Assembly (NCBI GenBank): GCA_001931905.2
Contig: MSJI02000499.1
Location: forward strand, 1 to 64,000
Origin: Cladosporium sp. IMV 00045
Taxonomy: Eukaryota > Ascomycota > Dothideomycetes > Cladosporiales > Cladosporiaceae
Length of the DNA stretch: 64,000 bases
Direction of reading: 5' to 3'
This document shows, in pieces, positions 32,930 to 43,503 of the stretch (position 1 is the stretch's first letter; the number at the start of each line of letters is the position of its first letter). The notes beneath the pieces were generated by a model. It saw nothing but the letters and a program-made list of their open reading frames with translations, was not told the origin of the DNA and did no database searches. The position numbers and the translations under genes are program-made.

Positions 32930-33417
32930 GACTTAGACATCTTTTTATTGTATTCGGCCTGAGCTTCCAGTGAAGACTCATGTCACTCGACCGAGTAAAG
33001 GTGATCATATCTGCTATCGTTGATCCGTAATTGTTACCATTCTCGTCTTGCTTGATCGGCCGTTTCGATGGCCTGAGGCAACATATCGTGGAGACCTGCC
33101 TCTTTAGAAATGTGAAGACCCTGTTGGCGCTGTCGTCCAGTTTTCAGGATGTTGCTCCACCATGTTAATGACCGTCATAACTGTATTGGAAGGCGATAGC
33201 CAGAAGCGACGGTGCTCGCTGAGAACAGCTTGAAGCTCATGACCCATAGCTACATTGTGCCTCAACCTTGTGGTCTGTAGAAAAGAGTGTAAGTATCGCC
33301 GTTGTTCCATCCAACTTTGCACATCTACAATTCCAAGCTCTTCAACTGCATTGAATCTCACCCTTGAAGTATTTCTACTACAATATACACAACTACATTA
33401 ATACATCGTTTCATTCA
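32930..33417. promoter_or_regulatory. Divergent promoter: GABA transaminase / DapA-family lyase
   Basis: A 488-base shared region. It contains two GATA-type HGATAR matches (33014-33019 on the minus strand and 33194-33199), consensus for AreA-like nitrogen regulators, and a CGGCCG palindrome at 33057-33062 that could suit a Zn2Cys6 protein. All are short and unproven. Confidence 0.35.
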
Positions 33418-34338
33418 ATGGGCTCAATCCAGAACATGGCACCCCAAGAATTGAAGGGCATCATGGTGGCCCTGATCACTCCTTTCACCGCGGACCAGAA
33501 AGCCATCGACGAGGCAGCATACAAGGCACACATCGACCGTCTCATCGACGCAGGCGTTCACGGCCTTGTGCCTGGTGGAAGCACTGGCGAGTTCACTGTT
33601 CTGTCTTACGAGGAGCGTAAGCAACTTGTCGAGCTTACCGTCAAATTCGCTGCTGGCCGTGTGCCGGTTTTGGCTGGAATTGGCGATCTTGCCACTGAGC
33701 GTGCGGTGGACCTCGCCGTGCACGCCGCTCAATCAGGTGCAGCTGCAGTCATGGTCGTACCGCCGTTCTACGACGCACTCAACTTGTCTGAGCTCCACGA
33801 GTTCTTGAACGAGATTCACACCAAGTCCGGGCTTCCTATCTGCTACTACAACATCCCCTCAGCCTCAGGTGTCAACCTCTCCCCCGCCGAAATCGCCGGA
33901 CTATCGAAAGTTGGCGTCAAATATTTGAAGGATACTTCAGGCAATGCACCCAGTCTCACCGACTTGCTTTTTGATAAAGACGACCAGATCACCGCTTTCA
34001 ACGGCTGGGACACGCTCACATTCTACGGCCTCGCCGCTGGTGCTAAAGGCTCCGTTTGGGGCGCGACAAACATCATTCCCGAACTCTCCATTCAGCTTTG
34101 GGATGCTGTTGCCGTCAAGGGTGACTTGAAGCTTGGACGCGAGATTTGGAAGAAGATCTGGCCTATCTGCAACTTTCTGGAGAATGGCAACTACGCCTCG
34201 ACGGTCAAGACCGGTATGGAAATTCGTGGCTGGTCCACAGGTGGATTGAGGAAGCCTTTCGCTTTGATCAAAGACAGTGAGAGGAGAGCGGAGCTTGCGC
34301 AGTTGCTGAAGAATGCTGGCGTTGCCACCGTCGAGTAG
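33418..34338 (+). CDS. DapA-family class I aldolase/lyase (dihydrodipicolinate-synthase-like), 306 aa
   Basis: Schiff-base TIM-barrel enzyme that makes or cleaves pyruvate-derived oxoacids. Fungi make lysine by the aminoadipate route, so a catabolic role (2-keto-3-deoxy acid aldolase, or a deaminating lyase as in hydroxyproline breakdown) is likelier than lysine synthesis. Seen: GIMVALITPFTADQKAID at the N-terminus, GSTGEFTVLSYEER (the GxTGE substrate loop), Tyr144 in CYYNIPSASG and the Schiff-base Lys171 in KYLKDTSGN, with the usual Tyr-Lys spacing. The ATG at 33418 was preferred over an earlier in-frame ATG because the extra 18 residues are unlike the family. Intron-less, unlike most neighbours. 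Divergent from the transaminase. Confidence 0.88.
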   Translation: MGSIQNMAPQELKGIMVALITPFTADQKAIDEAAYKAHIDRLIDAGVHGLVPGGSTGEFTVLSYEERKQLVELTVKFAAGRVPVLAGIGDLATERAVDLAVHAAQSGAAAVMVVPPFYDALNLSELHEFLNEIHTKSGLPICYYNIPSASGVNLSPAEIAGLSKVGVKYLKDTSGNAPSLTDLLFDKDDQITAFNGWDTLTFYGLAAGAKGSVWGATNIIPELSIQLWDAVAVKGDLKLGREIWKKIWPICNFLENGNYASTVKTGMEIRGWSTGGLRKPFALIKDSERRAELAQLLKNAGVATVE

Positions 34339-35044
34339 TCAGTAAGCTCGTATGATACGAATGACATTATCCGAATTTCAACGAAATCAAAAACTCAATC
34401 AACATGTGTAGTAAGTAACACAATCGTTCCATGTAGAGAAAGTGCTGCAGTGGTAATAAGCCATTCGGATCCAGATGTGATGACTATCCACCTATTCAGA
34501 TACAGGTGTATTGCAGCTTGATTGAGGCGGGCATGCTTGGTTTCAGGTGTGGGCTTCGCTACGCACGTCTCCTCCTAGATAGCCTCGTAGCGAGCCAAGG
34601 CAATGCAAAGCCACCGCGCCTCCACCTTAGGCAATGTTGATATGCAGCATTTCGCATACAACGGAGATACCTTGTTCCCTTTCCTCGTGCGAGCCACTGA
34701 GGCCAAGCGCCATAGTAGAAGGGCTGCATTTGCTGCGAAATCTGAGAATATCAAGCGCAAGGAAAGCAGAGAAAGCAGTCAGCAGATCTGCAGAAGCACA
34801 TCTGTGAAGTCTCCAAGTGGCAGGCCGCTGTTCTCGTTAAACGATGGCGGCGAAAAGAGCAAACCCATCAATTGTGGGTGGAATACTGTTGCCAGAACGA
34901 GTGTTTTGCGACATCGCCAGCCTGAGGAAGCCCTATGTTGACATCGTGAGTAAAGTCAAAGGAAGTCTATCCATGATGAGGTCGGCTTTTCAGGGCAGTT
35001 GAATACCGCCCATCTGGACCATCTACATGGTGTCCGGACAGTTT
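34339..35044. other. Convergent intergenic region
   Basis: About 700 bases. One plus-strand frame of about 110 codons (34603-34941) has no recognisable features and is probably chance. Nothing else seen. Confidence 0.45.
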
Positions 35045-37470
35045 TCAGTCTTTAGCGACATCCAGCCAGCTGATAGTCCAGTCGTCCATTTGTTGGCGAC
35101 GTTCCCACACTCTCCGAGCAATGTGGCTCATCTTCCGGACCGTAAAGAATGCGGCACATGCTTCGACTCTCGTCAAGCAAACAAGCGCGCGGCCCTGTAG
35201 GGTGTCAGTCGCAGCCTCGCAAGCGATGACAAAGGCTGTCCAGGCCGCAAGCAACGTCAGATCATGGCCATGGTGAAGCCTCTCGAGACAAGGCTCCAAA
35301 TAATCAAGTGCCTTGCCGACTCGGTCCTGCAGAAGCATTGCATCCACTTTTTGCACCTGACGGTAGAAGTAGATCAGAAGACCTTGGTAGACAGCCTGAA
35401 CAAGGGGACTCTCTGTTGACGAGTCCCTAGGCGAATCATCGTGTAGGCGCAATGTCCATAAGTTGCGCTCCAGTCTTTTCGTATGCCGGCGTAAAGCCTC
35501 GGAAACCCGCCTAGAGCTTACGGCTACACCCTCGAGGCGCTGTTTGCCGTTAGCGAGCTTGACGGTTTGCGACAACAGCGTCAGAAGCGTCTCCGGTACC
35601 CCGTAGATCTTGGTGTAGAGTGTCTCCTGCCATCGTCCGTTCACATCCAGATGAATGTCGTTGTAGCCAACTTCTGAAGTCTTTTCCATGGTTGGATCGA
35701 GTCCAGTCTCCAAAGTATCTTCCGTAACAGAGAATCTTCCCAACGATCCATTTGGCAACTCCCGATTGCAGCGTCCGGTAACAAAACAAATACTCTCCAT
35801 GATGATCCTTAAATATGTATAGACGTGCTGCAGAGCCCTGAATTGAAATGACCTCTCCGAGTCAGGAATCTTCCATGATCTTATGAGGCGTTCAGCCTCG
35901 ATGAGGTGGATAATCGTCTGATCGGGTTCGTAATACAACTGTGTTCTGTCAGTTAATCGGCACAAGGAAGACGAGCAAGAGACGAGGGCGAACATACAGA
36001 GTTCAGAGCCACCGACAGTACTGCTGATAGAAGATCCTGGCAATCAGATGCATCTGCACTCGACCGCAACGCATTTTGGAGGAAATATAAAGCGGCCTCT
36101 TCTGCGCTTTTCCCGACAGTATACCAGTGAGATTCGTCTGCAGATTGACCATCTGATCGTTGCAGTGCAAAGGCGCTGTTAGCGAGAGTGGAGTAAAACA
36201 CGGATGATGACACATCCGAGGCTTTTCCAAACACAGAAAGCTCAGCAAATGTCCGCATCGCTGATGGTAAGATGAAAGATTTCCAAAACGACTGTTTAGC
36301 GGGCTCTGAAGCTGCATCGTCGACCTGGTAGCAACGAAGGAGAGAAGGTGCATCAGTTAGGAGATGTGACCAGTCAGCGTTCTCTCTCACGACAGGCGTA
36401 TGTGCTTTCGGCGGAGGCACAGTTGGACCGGGTATTCCAGCATGACCGTCGATGTTCAACGCTGAAGTCGCTGCATCAAAGGAGTCTAAAAGCATGAAGT
36501 CGGCGGTATCTAGAGATATCCCGAAGTCGCCCATGAAAGTAAAAGGATCATCCAGCTGCCACAGCTCATGGTAGGGCATTACTCGCCCTGTGTCATCGTT
36601 GAAACCAACGTCATGGCCCATCAGATTCTGTTGCTGGATGTTTTCAATCTCTTCAACTGATGAATCGTTGGATGGCGGATCTTCAGGAATAGATATTACA
36701 GGCCCAGCACCGGAAGATGCGAACGTATCTTGTTCAAAGTCGGCAATAGCACTTGCCATAGTCGCATCAGGATCGAGTGCGATGGGATCGACGGTATCTG
36801 ATGTGTCATTGGTAATTGTTGCGGCGGTGTCTTCAGCAACATATGAGGCGGACTTGGAAGACTTCGCTTCGAAAACCCCAAATGGTCCCGTCCGAAAGTC
36901 TCCGGGTAAATGCTTATCACTTTCATGTTGTTGGCAGTAGTCATCAAGCTGAGAGATCAAATTCATCGCCGTGCGGCCTTTGGTACTTGCTGATAATTCA
37001 GCCGCCAGGGTTCTTCGTTTACTTTCTGACCACAGATCAGCACCGGGCTGTGTGCAAAACTGTGGAACTTGGCGCAAGGTTGCTCGAATCTCTTACCAGA
37101 GTAAAGTGGATGGCGATACGCTTGTGTGCGTTGCGCACGATGCTGCTGATTCAGCGAACCATCGCCAGCGGGATCATCGGCCAGCCAAAGCAAGCATGAT
37201 TGGTATCCCTGACAGGCCAACCCAAGACGGCGACAGGAACCACACGTTGGACGAGCTTCGTCACACTACAAAGTCAGACTACTTGAACGGGTGGCAAACC
37301 CATCGTGAGGAACGAGCTCACCTTCAGATGTCTGCCTAATCTCCATTGTCAGATCGTATGCCAGACGTGTCAGAGACGAATATGGATGGCTGGCACTTAC
37401 TTCTGCACGTGCCACAACCTGTGAAAGTCCGCGACTGAGTGTTACGATGAGTCTTGGTCTTTTGCACCAT
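35045..37470 (-). CDS. Zn2Cys6 transcription factor with micro-exon, 724 aa
   Basis: Model: complement(join(35045..35938,35998..37025,37097..37265,37322..37335,37401..37470)); introns 59, 71, 56 and 65 bases. The zinc cluster is assembled from three exons: GCGTCR, then a 14-base micro-exon (SRHLK), then CDEARPTCGSCRRLGLACQG, giving all six cysteines. YRHPLYSESKRRTLAAEL continues in frame across the next intron, a usual linker in this family. An acidic Asp/Ser/Thr-rich region (about residues 130-250) may activate transcription. The rest resembles the fungal-specific domain (FTVRKMSHIARRVWERRQQM near the end). It lies inside the amino-acid catabolic group and is divergent from the permease, so it is a candidate pathway regulator. 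All junctions preserve frame, which supports the model. Confidence 0.85.
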
Positions 37471-38509
37471 AGTGAGCTCAAGCTGGATGAGAGACCCAGG
37501 AAACTTGTGACGAGTTGACCCAGAAAGTCATTGGGAAGGTCTCTGCCAAAGCGAAAGTGAAAGGAGGAAGGTGGAAATAGATGGATCTATCCTGATGGTG
37601 ATGGCAGTGTAATGTAGTTCTGACAACTTCAAAAAAGGAATGCTTCCACGAGCAAGCGGAGACCGTCTCCGCACTGCCCCAAATCTGGGGTGTGACACAG
37701 CGACGACGTCCCTCTTATCTTCTGGTGTACATCAACTTTACCGCCGACATATTTAGGATGTGACTAATGGCTATACGGGACGATTTAGCTGCAAAAAAAC
37801 GATCGTGGGATTCTCACTGTCTTGATCAACGCCAAAACTCGACTGTCGTACTCAATCCACACGGCAAGCCTTGGTTGATTACCCTCGCAGATCTCCGTCA
37901 GCGCTCGATCCTTTCTACCAGTAACACTTACCCGATGTTCTGCGACCGAAGACGAGCAGACGAGGAGACTATCATTCTGTTCGGGGTTTTTGATCTTCTC
38001 TGTTCTGAAACCACCGCTTGGTTCACGCATGACATGTCTACGTTGCAAGCGGTCACCTTTTCAAGGCAAATATCTCAACACGTTTCACAGAAGAATGGCT
38101 CGATGGTCTTTGACTGGATAATCAAGCGACTTTTCCCTTACACTAGGTTATGTAGCCCCGTAATTATGATTGTCATAGATAAGAGCCGATCTGCGCCTCT
38201 TTACATGCTCGTACAGCACCAGACTTCTGTTCATGATCAAGGGAGGCAAGGCAAGCTTCCACGAAAAATGCGAGTCTCATCATGTATTTTTCACTATCAA
38301 AGCCCGAGGTCGAAGTCTATCTGATCTTGAACGATGCCTAAACTCTGTCCACATCATTGCGGTGTCCCGTCTGGCACATACACCCGGGATATCGGCACGT
38401 CTGGGCCTCCTGATCCTACACTCTGATTTCGCTGTCAACACTTATATCTTTAATCAATTACACAACCCAGCCCTCTTGATCACACCCAATTTCTCGCAAT
38501 ATCTTCAAT
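37471..38509. promoter_or_regulatory. Divergent promoter: Zn2Cys6 factor / amino-acid permease
   Basis: A 1,039-base region. Two HGATAR sites occur: CTTATCT at 37714-37720 (minus strand) and AGATAAG at 38178-38184, as expected of AreA/Nit2-type nitrogen control of permeases. A plus-strand open frame of 185 codons (37767-38324) lies inside but has no recognisable features and is not called as a gene. Confidence 0.35.
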
Positions 38510-40191
38510 ATGACCATCAAAGCAAAAGATAACAGAGCGCCACAAGATCTCGCCCTTGTACCTTCGGCGCCAGGAGAAGTCCGCGATGATGATGCAGCAG
38601 AAGGAGGAGATGCAGTCTTCGGTCATACCAACGAAGACGGGCCAAATTACCGCAATGCACGTTAGAACCACAAGAGCACAGTAATGGCCATTCACTGACT
38701 GCTATAAAAGGTCGGCTGGACAGGAACGATTGTTCTCATGATGAAAACGCAGATTGGTCTCGGCGTTCTCGCCATTCCAACAATTTTTGATTCATTAGGC
38801 ATGATACCTGGTGTCATTTGTCTCTGCATCGTTGCCGGGCTGAACTCGTGGTCTAACTATCAAGTCGGCGTGTTCAAGCTGAGACATCCAGAAATCTATG
38901 GGTAAGCTTTCTCCTCTTCGTCCTCGCTTTCAGCTCCAATCTGACGACGAAGCTGTACAGAATCGACGACGTCGGGAACATCATATTTGGTCGAGTCGGC
39001 CAAGAGATCCTTGCCATCACGTTCTGCTTGTGTGGGTACCAGGCACCATTGCGCTTGTATCGCATCAGATCTAACCCAAGCTTCCAGACGAGATATTCGT
39101 CTCCGCGTCCGCCATATTGAGCACGTCCGTCGGGCTCAACGCAGTCTCTATGCACGGCGCGTGCACCGCCGTATTTGTTGCGGTCGCAGCTCTCGCTACT
39201 TTCGGCTTGGCCAGTATAAGAACGTTGTCAAAACTCTCGTGGCTCGTATGGATCGGTCTGAGTTGTATCCTCGTCTCTGGTCAGTGGGCATCATCAAATT
39301 CTGCATTCCATGTTCGCTAACAATCAAGAAGTCTTTGCAGTGACAGTCGCCGCAGGCATTCAGGACCGTCCTGCATCAGCACCTCAGACTGGTCCTTGGG
39401 AGTCTAACTACAAGTTGGTCAACTCCCCCACATTCCCGGAAGCAATGTCTGCAGTCTCTTCGCTGGTTTTCGCGTATGCGGGAACGCCGACCTTCTTCCC
39501 TATCGTCGCAGAGATGCGCAACCCGAAAGATTATCGAAAAGCATTAGTCGTCAGCCAGAGTTGCGTGACTTGTGTATACACCGCTATTGGCGTCGTGGTC
39601 TACTATTACTGTGGTTCATACGTTGCCTCGCCTGCTCTTGGGTCTGCGGGTACACTTATGAAGAAGATCTGCTATGGCATCGCTCTTCCTGGACTGCTTG
39701 TGACTGCGGTGCTCATTGGTCATGTAAGTAGTTATCTCATTCGAATGTTAACGGAAACAATCACGCTGACATAAATACAGATGCCCGCCAAATATGTATT
39801 CGTCCGTCTCCTCCGTAGCTCCAAGCACCTTACCTCAAATTCCCTCACTCACTGGGCAGTCTGGCTGAGCTGTACTGCCAGTTCTGCAATAATAGCATAT
39901 ATCATCGCGAGCGCCATCCCTGATTTTGGCAGTCTCGTTGCGCTCGTGGGTGCATTGCTCGGTACACCAATGTCCTTCCAGCCAATGGGCTTCATGTGGC
40001 TCTACGATAACTGGAAAGCACCGCGCAGTGCATTCTGGGTGATGAAGGCCGGTTTCAGCGCTTTTATGATCCTAGCAGGGACTTTCTTGATGATTGCTGG
40101 AACATACAGTGCGGTACTAGGCATCATGGATGCCTACTCAGGCCCGACGGCGGGGTCTTGGTCGTGCACCGACAACTCGAACTCGGTCTAG
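38510..40191 (+). CDS. Amino acid permease, AAAP (Aa_trans/AVT-like) family, 467 aa
   Basis: Model: join(38510..38656,38711..38901,38961..39031,39088..39279,39332..39723,39781..40191); introns of 52-59 bases. Secondary amino-acid transporter with about eleven membrane helices, in plasma or vacuolar membrane. The N-terminus is hydrophilic and acidic. The signature VGWTGTIVLMMKTQIGLGVL opens helix 1, followed by PGVICLCIVAGLNSWSNYQV, FAYAGTPTFFPIVAEMRNP and, at the end, FQPMGFMWLYDNWK. Keeping VGW in frame requires a GC-AG first intron (GCACGT...AAAAG). A GT donor four bases later works only with an acceptor 15 bases further on and deletes this conserved segment. The total is an exact codon multiple with the GC model. 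It is a good candidate importer for the catabolic group. Confidence 0.85.
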
Positions 40192-40253
40192 AGTGCCGGA
40201 ACATAGTGCCGTTGCATGTTTTAGATTTTTGCTAGATTCCCAGGGGAATTCTT

Positions 40254-42046
40254 TCAGGCAAAGAGAAGCCACATTTGTCGTTCCCGCATCGCTCTCCACA
40301 TTGTCCATGGTCCGGTATCACTGCGTCCCTCTTTCCAGATGTGTTCTAGGAGGTTCCAAGTGTTGCGCATCGTAGCAAATCCGAGAGTCTCTGACATGCT
40401 CCGGAGACGAGCTCTGATCGAGTTCCTCAATCGATCCTCCGTAATACACGACCCCAAGACGGTCAAGGGCCATAATAAAGTTGTGTTGATGCGTGCGGCC
40501 AGTGAAATGCCTTTGAGATGTTCAAGGGCGTGATAAATGGCACTTTCTATTGCCTCTCGATGTGCACCTTCCGCAGATTGCCCGGGAACACTCAGGGTTG
40601 TCAAGAGATAAAGCATCATGCATTGTTGATAGACTTTGCCGGAAAGTGTGACCTCTTCTTCGACTTGCGCTGCAGGCTGGTATTGGGCGATTTTGACTTG
40701 CAAGCCGGCAAAAGTCACGACACAATTCGCAGGAAGTTGACCAGGGCCACCAGCCTGAAAATCAATTTGGTGCTTCAGATCTACTATGTCGGGTATCAAC
40801 ATGAGAAGACTTAACCAACAGCCACACATGTGTCCAACATAGTTCTCGCCGACAAGAGAGTGCCCAGCTTGCTGCAGCTGTGCATCGAGATGCGGCCGAT
40901 CTGCAACATCCATTGAGATCATGCTGAGAGTAGCATTGAAAAGGTAAAACTCCACGATGAAGTTCATGAGTTTCTTTGGAACAGAGTGTGTCGAGGAGAC
41001 CAAATCCATCATCAAGGACTTCGCGGCTTGCAGATGAGAAAATGATGCACCCTCCATGTCTCCTCTTGCCAACTAGGGGATAACATCAGTAAACTACATC
41101 AAAGCAGAGCGTCTTGAGTATTAGTTACCTCTGTGACACACAAGGTAAGACTGCCGATGGCCAGAATCGTAAGCCTCTCCTTGTTGCCCATGATGTATGT
41201 GCCGAGCGCGTTGCGGAAGGCACGTAACGCTTGGGTGTAATATGTTCGAGCTGAATCCGCATAGCGCTTGACTACAGCAGAACGTCCAGAATATGCAGCC
41301 TCTGCTCGGTGAGCGGCGGCTTGGGCCAAGAGAAGCTGCAACAGCAAAGGGTCCGTGAAGGCGAGTGGAATAAGTTGCACGACGAAAGGGTTGACTTCTG
41401 TTGCACCATTGCTGATGGCGATGGAAGTCTCGGTCAAGTAATGACTAAGCAATTCAGAATGCATGATCCCGTCTGGAGGGTTGATACGCATGCTACGCGA
41501 CATAGACAATAGCTGTAGCTCGCTCAAATCTTGCACAAAGCGTCTTGGTGAAAGCACAGAAGATGTTGGACTTGGATCGAAAGAGCCGGGAGAACCGTCA
41601 GAGAGGGCACCAAAACCAAGCACGTCGCCTTCAACATCCTCTTCGATACGAGGAGTTCCTGCGCAAGAAATGTGGTCGTTTCGAGAAGCGCTTGGAAGAG
41701 AAGCTTCTCGATGGGCGCTGTTCAATGTTTCCGGTGAAGGCGCGGCCGAAGGAAGGTGTTCTGGGTGCCTGTTACTTGGAGTAGCGGGACTTGACGGTGG
41801 CGAATGTCTGTTTCTCCGAAGGGACGTAGATACGATAGTCGCAGACTGGTCTCTAAAAGAAGAGCTCTTTTCGCAATCAAGGCTATTCCTCAGGCAGGGT
41901 GTGCACACTGGATCCTTCTCGTCGCATTTCTTCTTTCGTCTGCGGCAGGTGAGGCATCCTGTCTTCGTCCTCAGTGCCCTTCTGCGCGGCGGATGCTGCA
42001 AATGTTGCGCAACGTCCATTCCGGAGACATTTTCATCAGTTGTCAA
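40254..42046 (-). CDS. Zn2Cys6 transcription factor, 578 aa
   Basis: Model: complement(join(40254..41072,41129..42046)); one 56-base intron (GTAACT...CCCTAG) joining TE to LARGDMEG. The zinc cluster is near the N-terminus: GCLTCRRRKKKCDEKDPVC followed by TPCLRNSLDC, all six cysteines in one exon. A Ser/Pro-rich linker follows (about residues 60-165). The C-terminal two thirds match the fungal transcription factor domain type 2 (Fungal_trans_2), with LLSHYLTETSIAIS and QLIPLAFTDPLLLQLLLAQA as the typical start. Its 3' end is only 62 bases from the permease stop (convergent). It is a second candidate regulator of the catabolic group, or of the CadD/ABC genes to its right. Confidence 0.88.
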
Positions 42047-42660
42047 AGTGGCTTGTAATGACGAGCTGAGAAATCATAGTGCATTATCAGATTTCCATCT
42101 AGAACCAGGCCTTTGTCAAGAGGTGGATTAACGGAATAGGGTCAGTTTGCTGGTTTGACGCAACCACCGAAAGCCCAGAGCACGGAGGCCGCGCACGCCG
42201 TTGCCCCGAAATATCACCAACAACCACCCGGCCTTGTTGATTTGGCCATACCAATCACACCAACAACAGTCTTGTTTAAATGAATAAAAGTGTTTGTCTA
42301 GTTTTTATCGCATGTGCCGCCACATTGTGAGATGTATGGGTTATATTTGAAAAGTAAGAGATGTCTCTTCACTGAGATTAATAGCCTTTGCTATATTGCA
42401 CTGACTTTGAAGACAGCAGATGGCTCCCTTGAGCGATCTGTTGAATACGTGGGCTTGCCACATAATTATCTCCGCAATTGATTCGTATTGCTGAGGCATG
42501 GTGTCGCTCATATTCTGATCGGAACCACAGACCTCAATACCGGCCAATCAACGCCGATAGCGCGCTCGGGGTCCGCGCAGGCCGATCAGGTATACAGATA
42601 TTGCCGGCAAACAAGAGGGCAACAAGCGCCTCCAACGCCTCTGCCAAAATAATACCAGCT
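42047..42660. other. Intergenic region
   Basis: About 610 bases upstream of the Zn2Cys6 factor and downstream of the CadD-like gene. No supportable gene seen. Confidence 0.45.
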
Positions 42661-43503
42661 CTAGGGTGCGGTATCGTGCCTGACTGTACGGTTCTCCGAT
42701 GCATCCTGCAGCTCAGAATGATCATGCTCATCACCAGCAACTTCAGTGTATGATGGGTCCATGGTTGCTTGTTCTCCCCTTCTGCGCAACTTAAACCATA
42801 TCATGAGCCCTGCAGAGATTACCAGTAGGAAAATCGTTGCAAATGCGACAACGGCTACTCCAGAGTATGATGTCGAGATATCGAAATACTCCACGAGCCA
42901 AGGATAGCATTCCGACCCAAGTATTATGAATATTCCCAATCCCATGTACAAGACAGGTACAATGACTTGCGCGTACTTTTCGGCCACACGCAATATGTCC
43001 TTCTGCTGCATGATGAGCCAAGCGAAGAAGCACAAGAAACCAAGTAGAGCGTAGTAAGTCACAAGGTAGACGAACATATCCGCGTTCTTGGCTTGCGAGA
43101 AAAGCGGTATGTAAGTGCCAATATTGTCACCACCGTTAATCACGGTTATTGCAGCAACCTTCGATACGGCCATCCATCCACCAATCCCTACTTCCATATC
43201 ATCGTCTTCCTCATCGTTCTGCAGAAAGAGATCAAGTAGGCTCCAGAGTCCAAGTAGCATGGGCAGATATCCAAGAAAGCCGATGGGTTCAGTGGGCAGT
43301 ACTGCTGTCGCGGCAAATCCAATCATGCTTACTGCCAGAATAATGGTGAATCCGACATACTGGCCTAGCGTTATGGTGAGAGGCGTCGATGATGACTTTC
43401 CGGTTGCAGCCTCCGCGAAAAATGTGACCAGCATAAACACATCATCGATATTGGTGATGAAAAAGGAACTCCATGCTGTCCCAAGCGCTTTCAGAAAATG
43501 CAT
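42661..43503 (-). CDS. CadD-like cadmium/cation resistance transporter, 280 aa
   Basis: Polytopic protein with about six hydrophobic segments and no intron. The duplicated acidic motifs of the Cad (cadmium resistance transporter, LysE superfamily) family are visible: FFITNIDDVFMLVTFFAEA at residues about 14-32 and TVINGGDNIGTYIPLF near 120-135. A hydrophilic acidic loop (NDEEDDDMEVG) lies between the halves. The C-terminus is a cytosolic Asp/Glu/His-containing tail that could bind metal. The family is best known from Gram-positive plasmids, where CadD gives cadmium efflux, so an ancient bacterial origin is possible. Bacterial CadD is about 205 residues; the excess here is mostly the loop and tail. 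Substrate is not certain. Confidence 0.8.
   Translation of the reverse strand: MHFLKALGTAWSSFFITNIDDVFMLVTFFAEAATGKSSSTPLTITLGQYVGFTIILAVSMIGFAATAVLPTEPIGFLGYLPMLLGLWSLLDLFLQNDEEDDDMEVGIGGWMAVSKVAAITVINGGDNIGTYIPLFSQAKNADMFVYLVTYYALLGFLCFFAWLIMQQKDILRVAEKYAQVIVPVLYMGLGIFIILGSECYPWLVEYFDISTSYSGVAVVAFATIFLLVISAGLMIWFKLRRRGEQATMDPSYTEVAGDEHDHSELQDASENRTVRHDTAP

Noticed and set aside
34603..34941. Plus-strand frame of 112 codons after the DapA-family gene
   Set aside because: Low-complexity Arg/Ser/Lys product without family resemblance; lies between convergent 3' ends.
37767..38324. Plus-strand open frame of 185 codons upstream of the permease
   Set aside because: No recognisable motif, no intron or neighbour support, and it lies in a divergent promoter; residue usage is unremarkable. 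A species-specific gene cannot be excluded.
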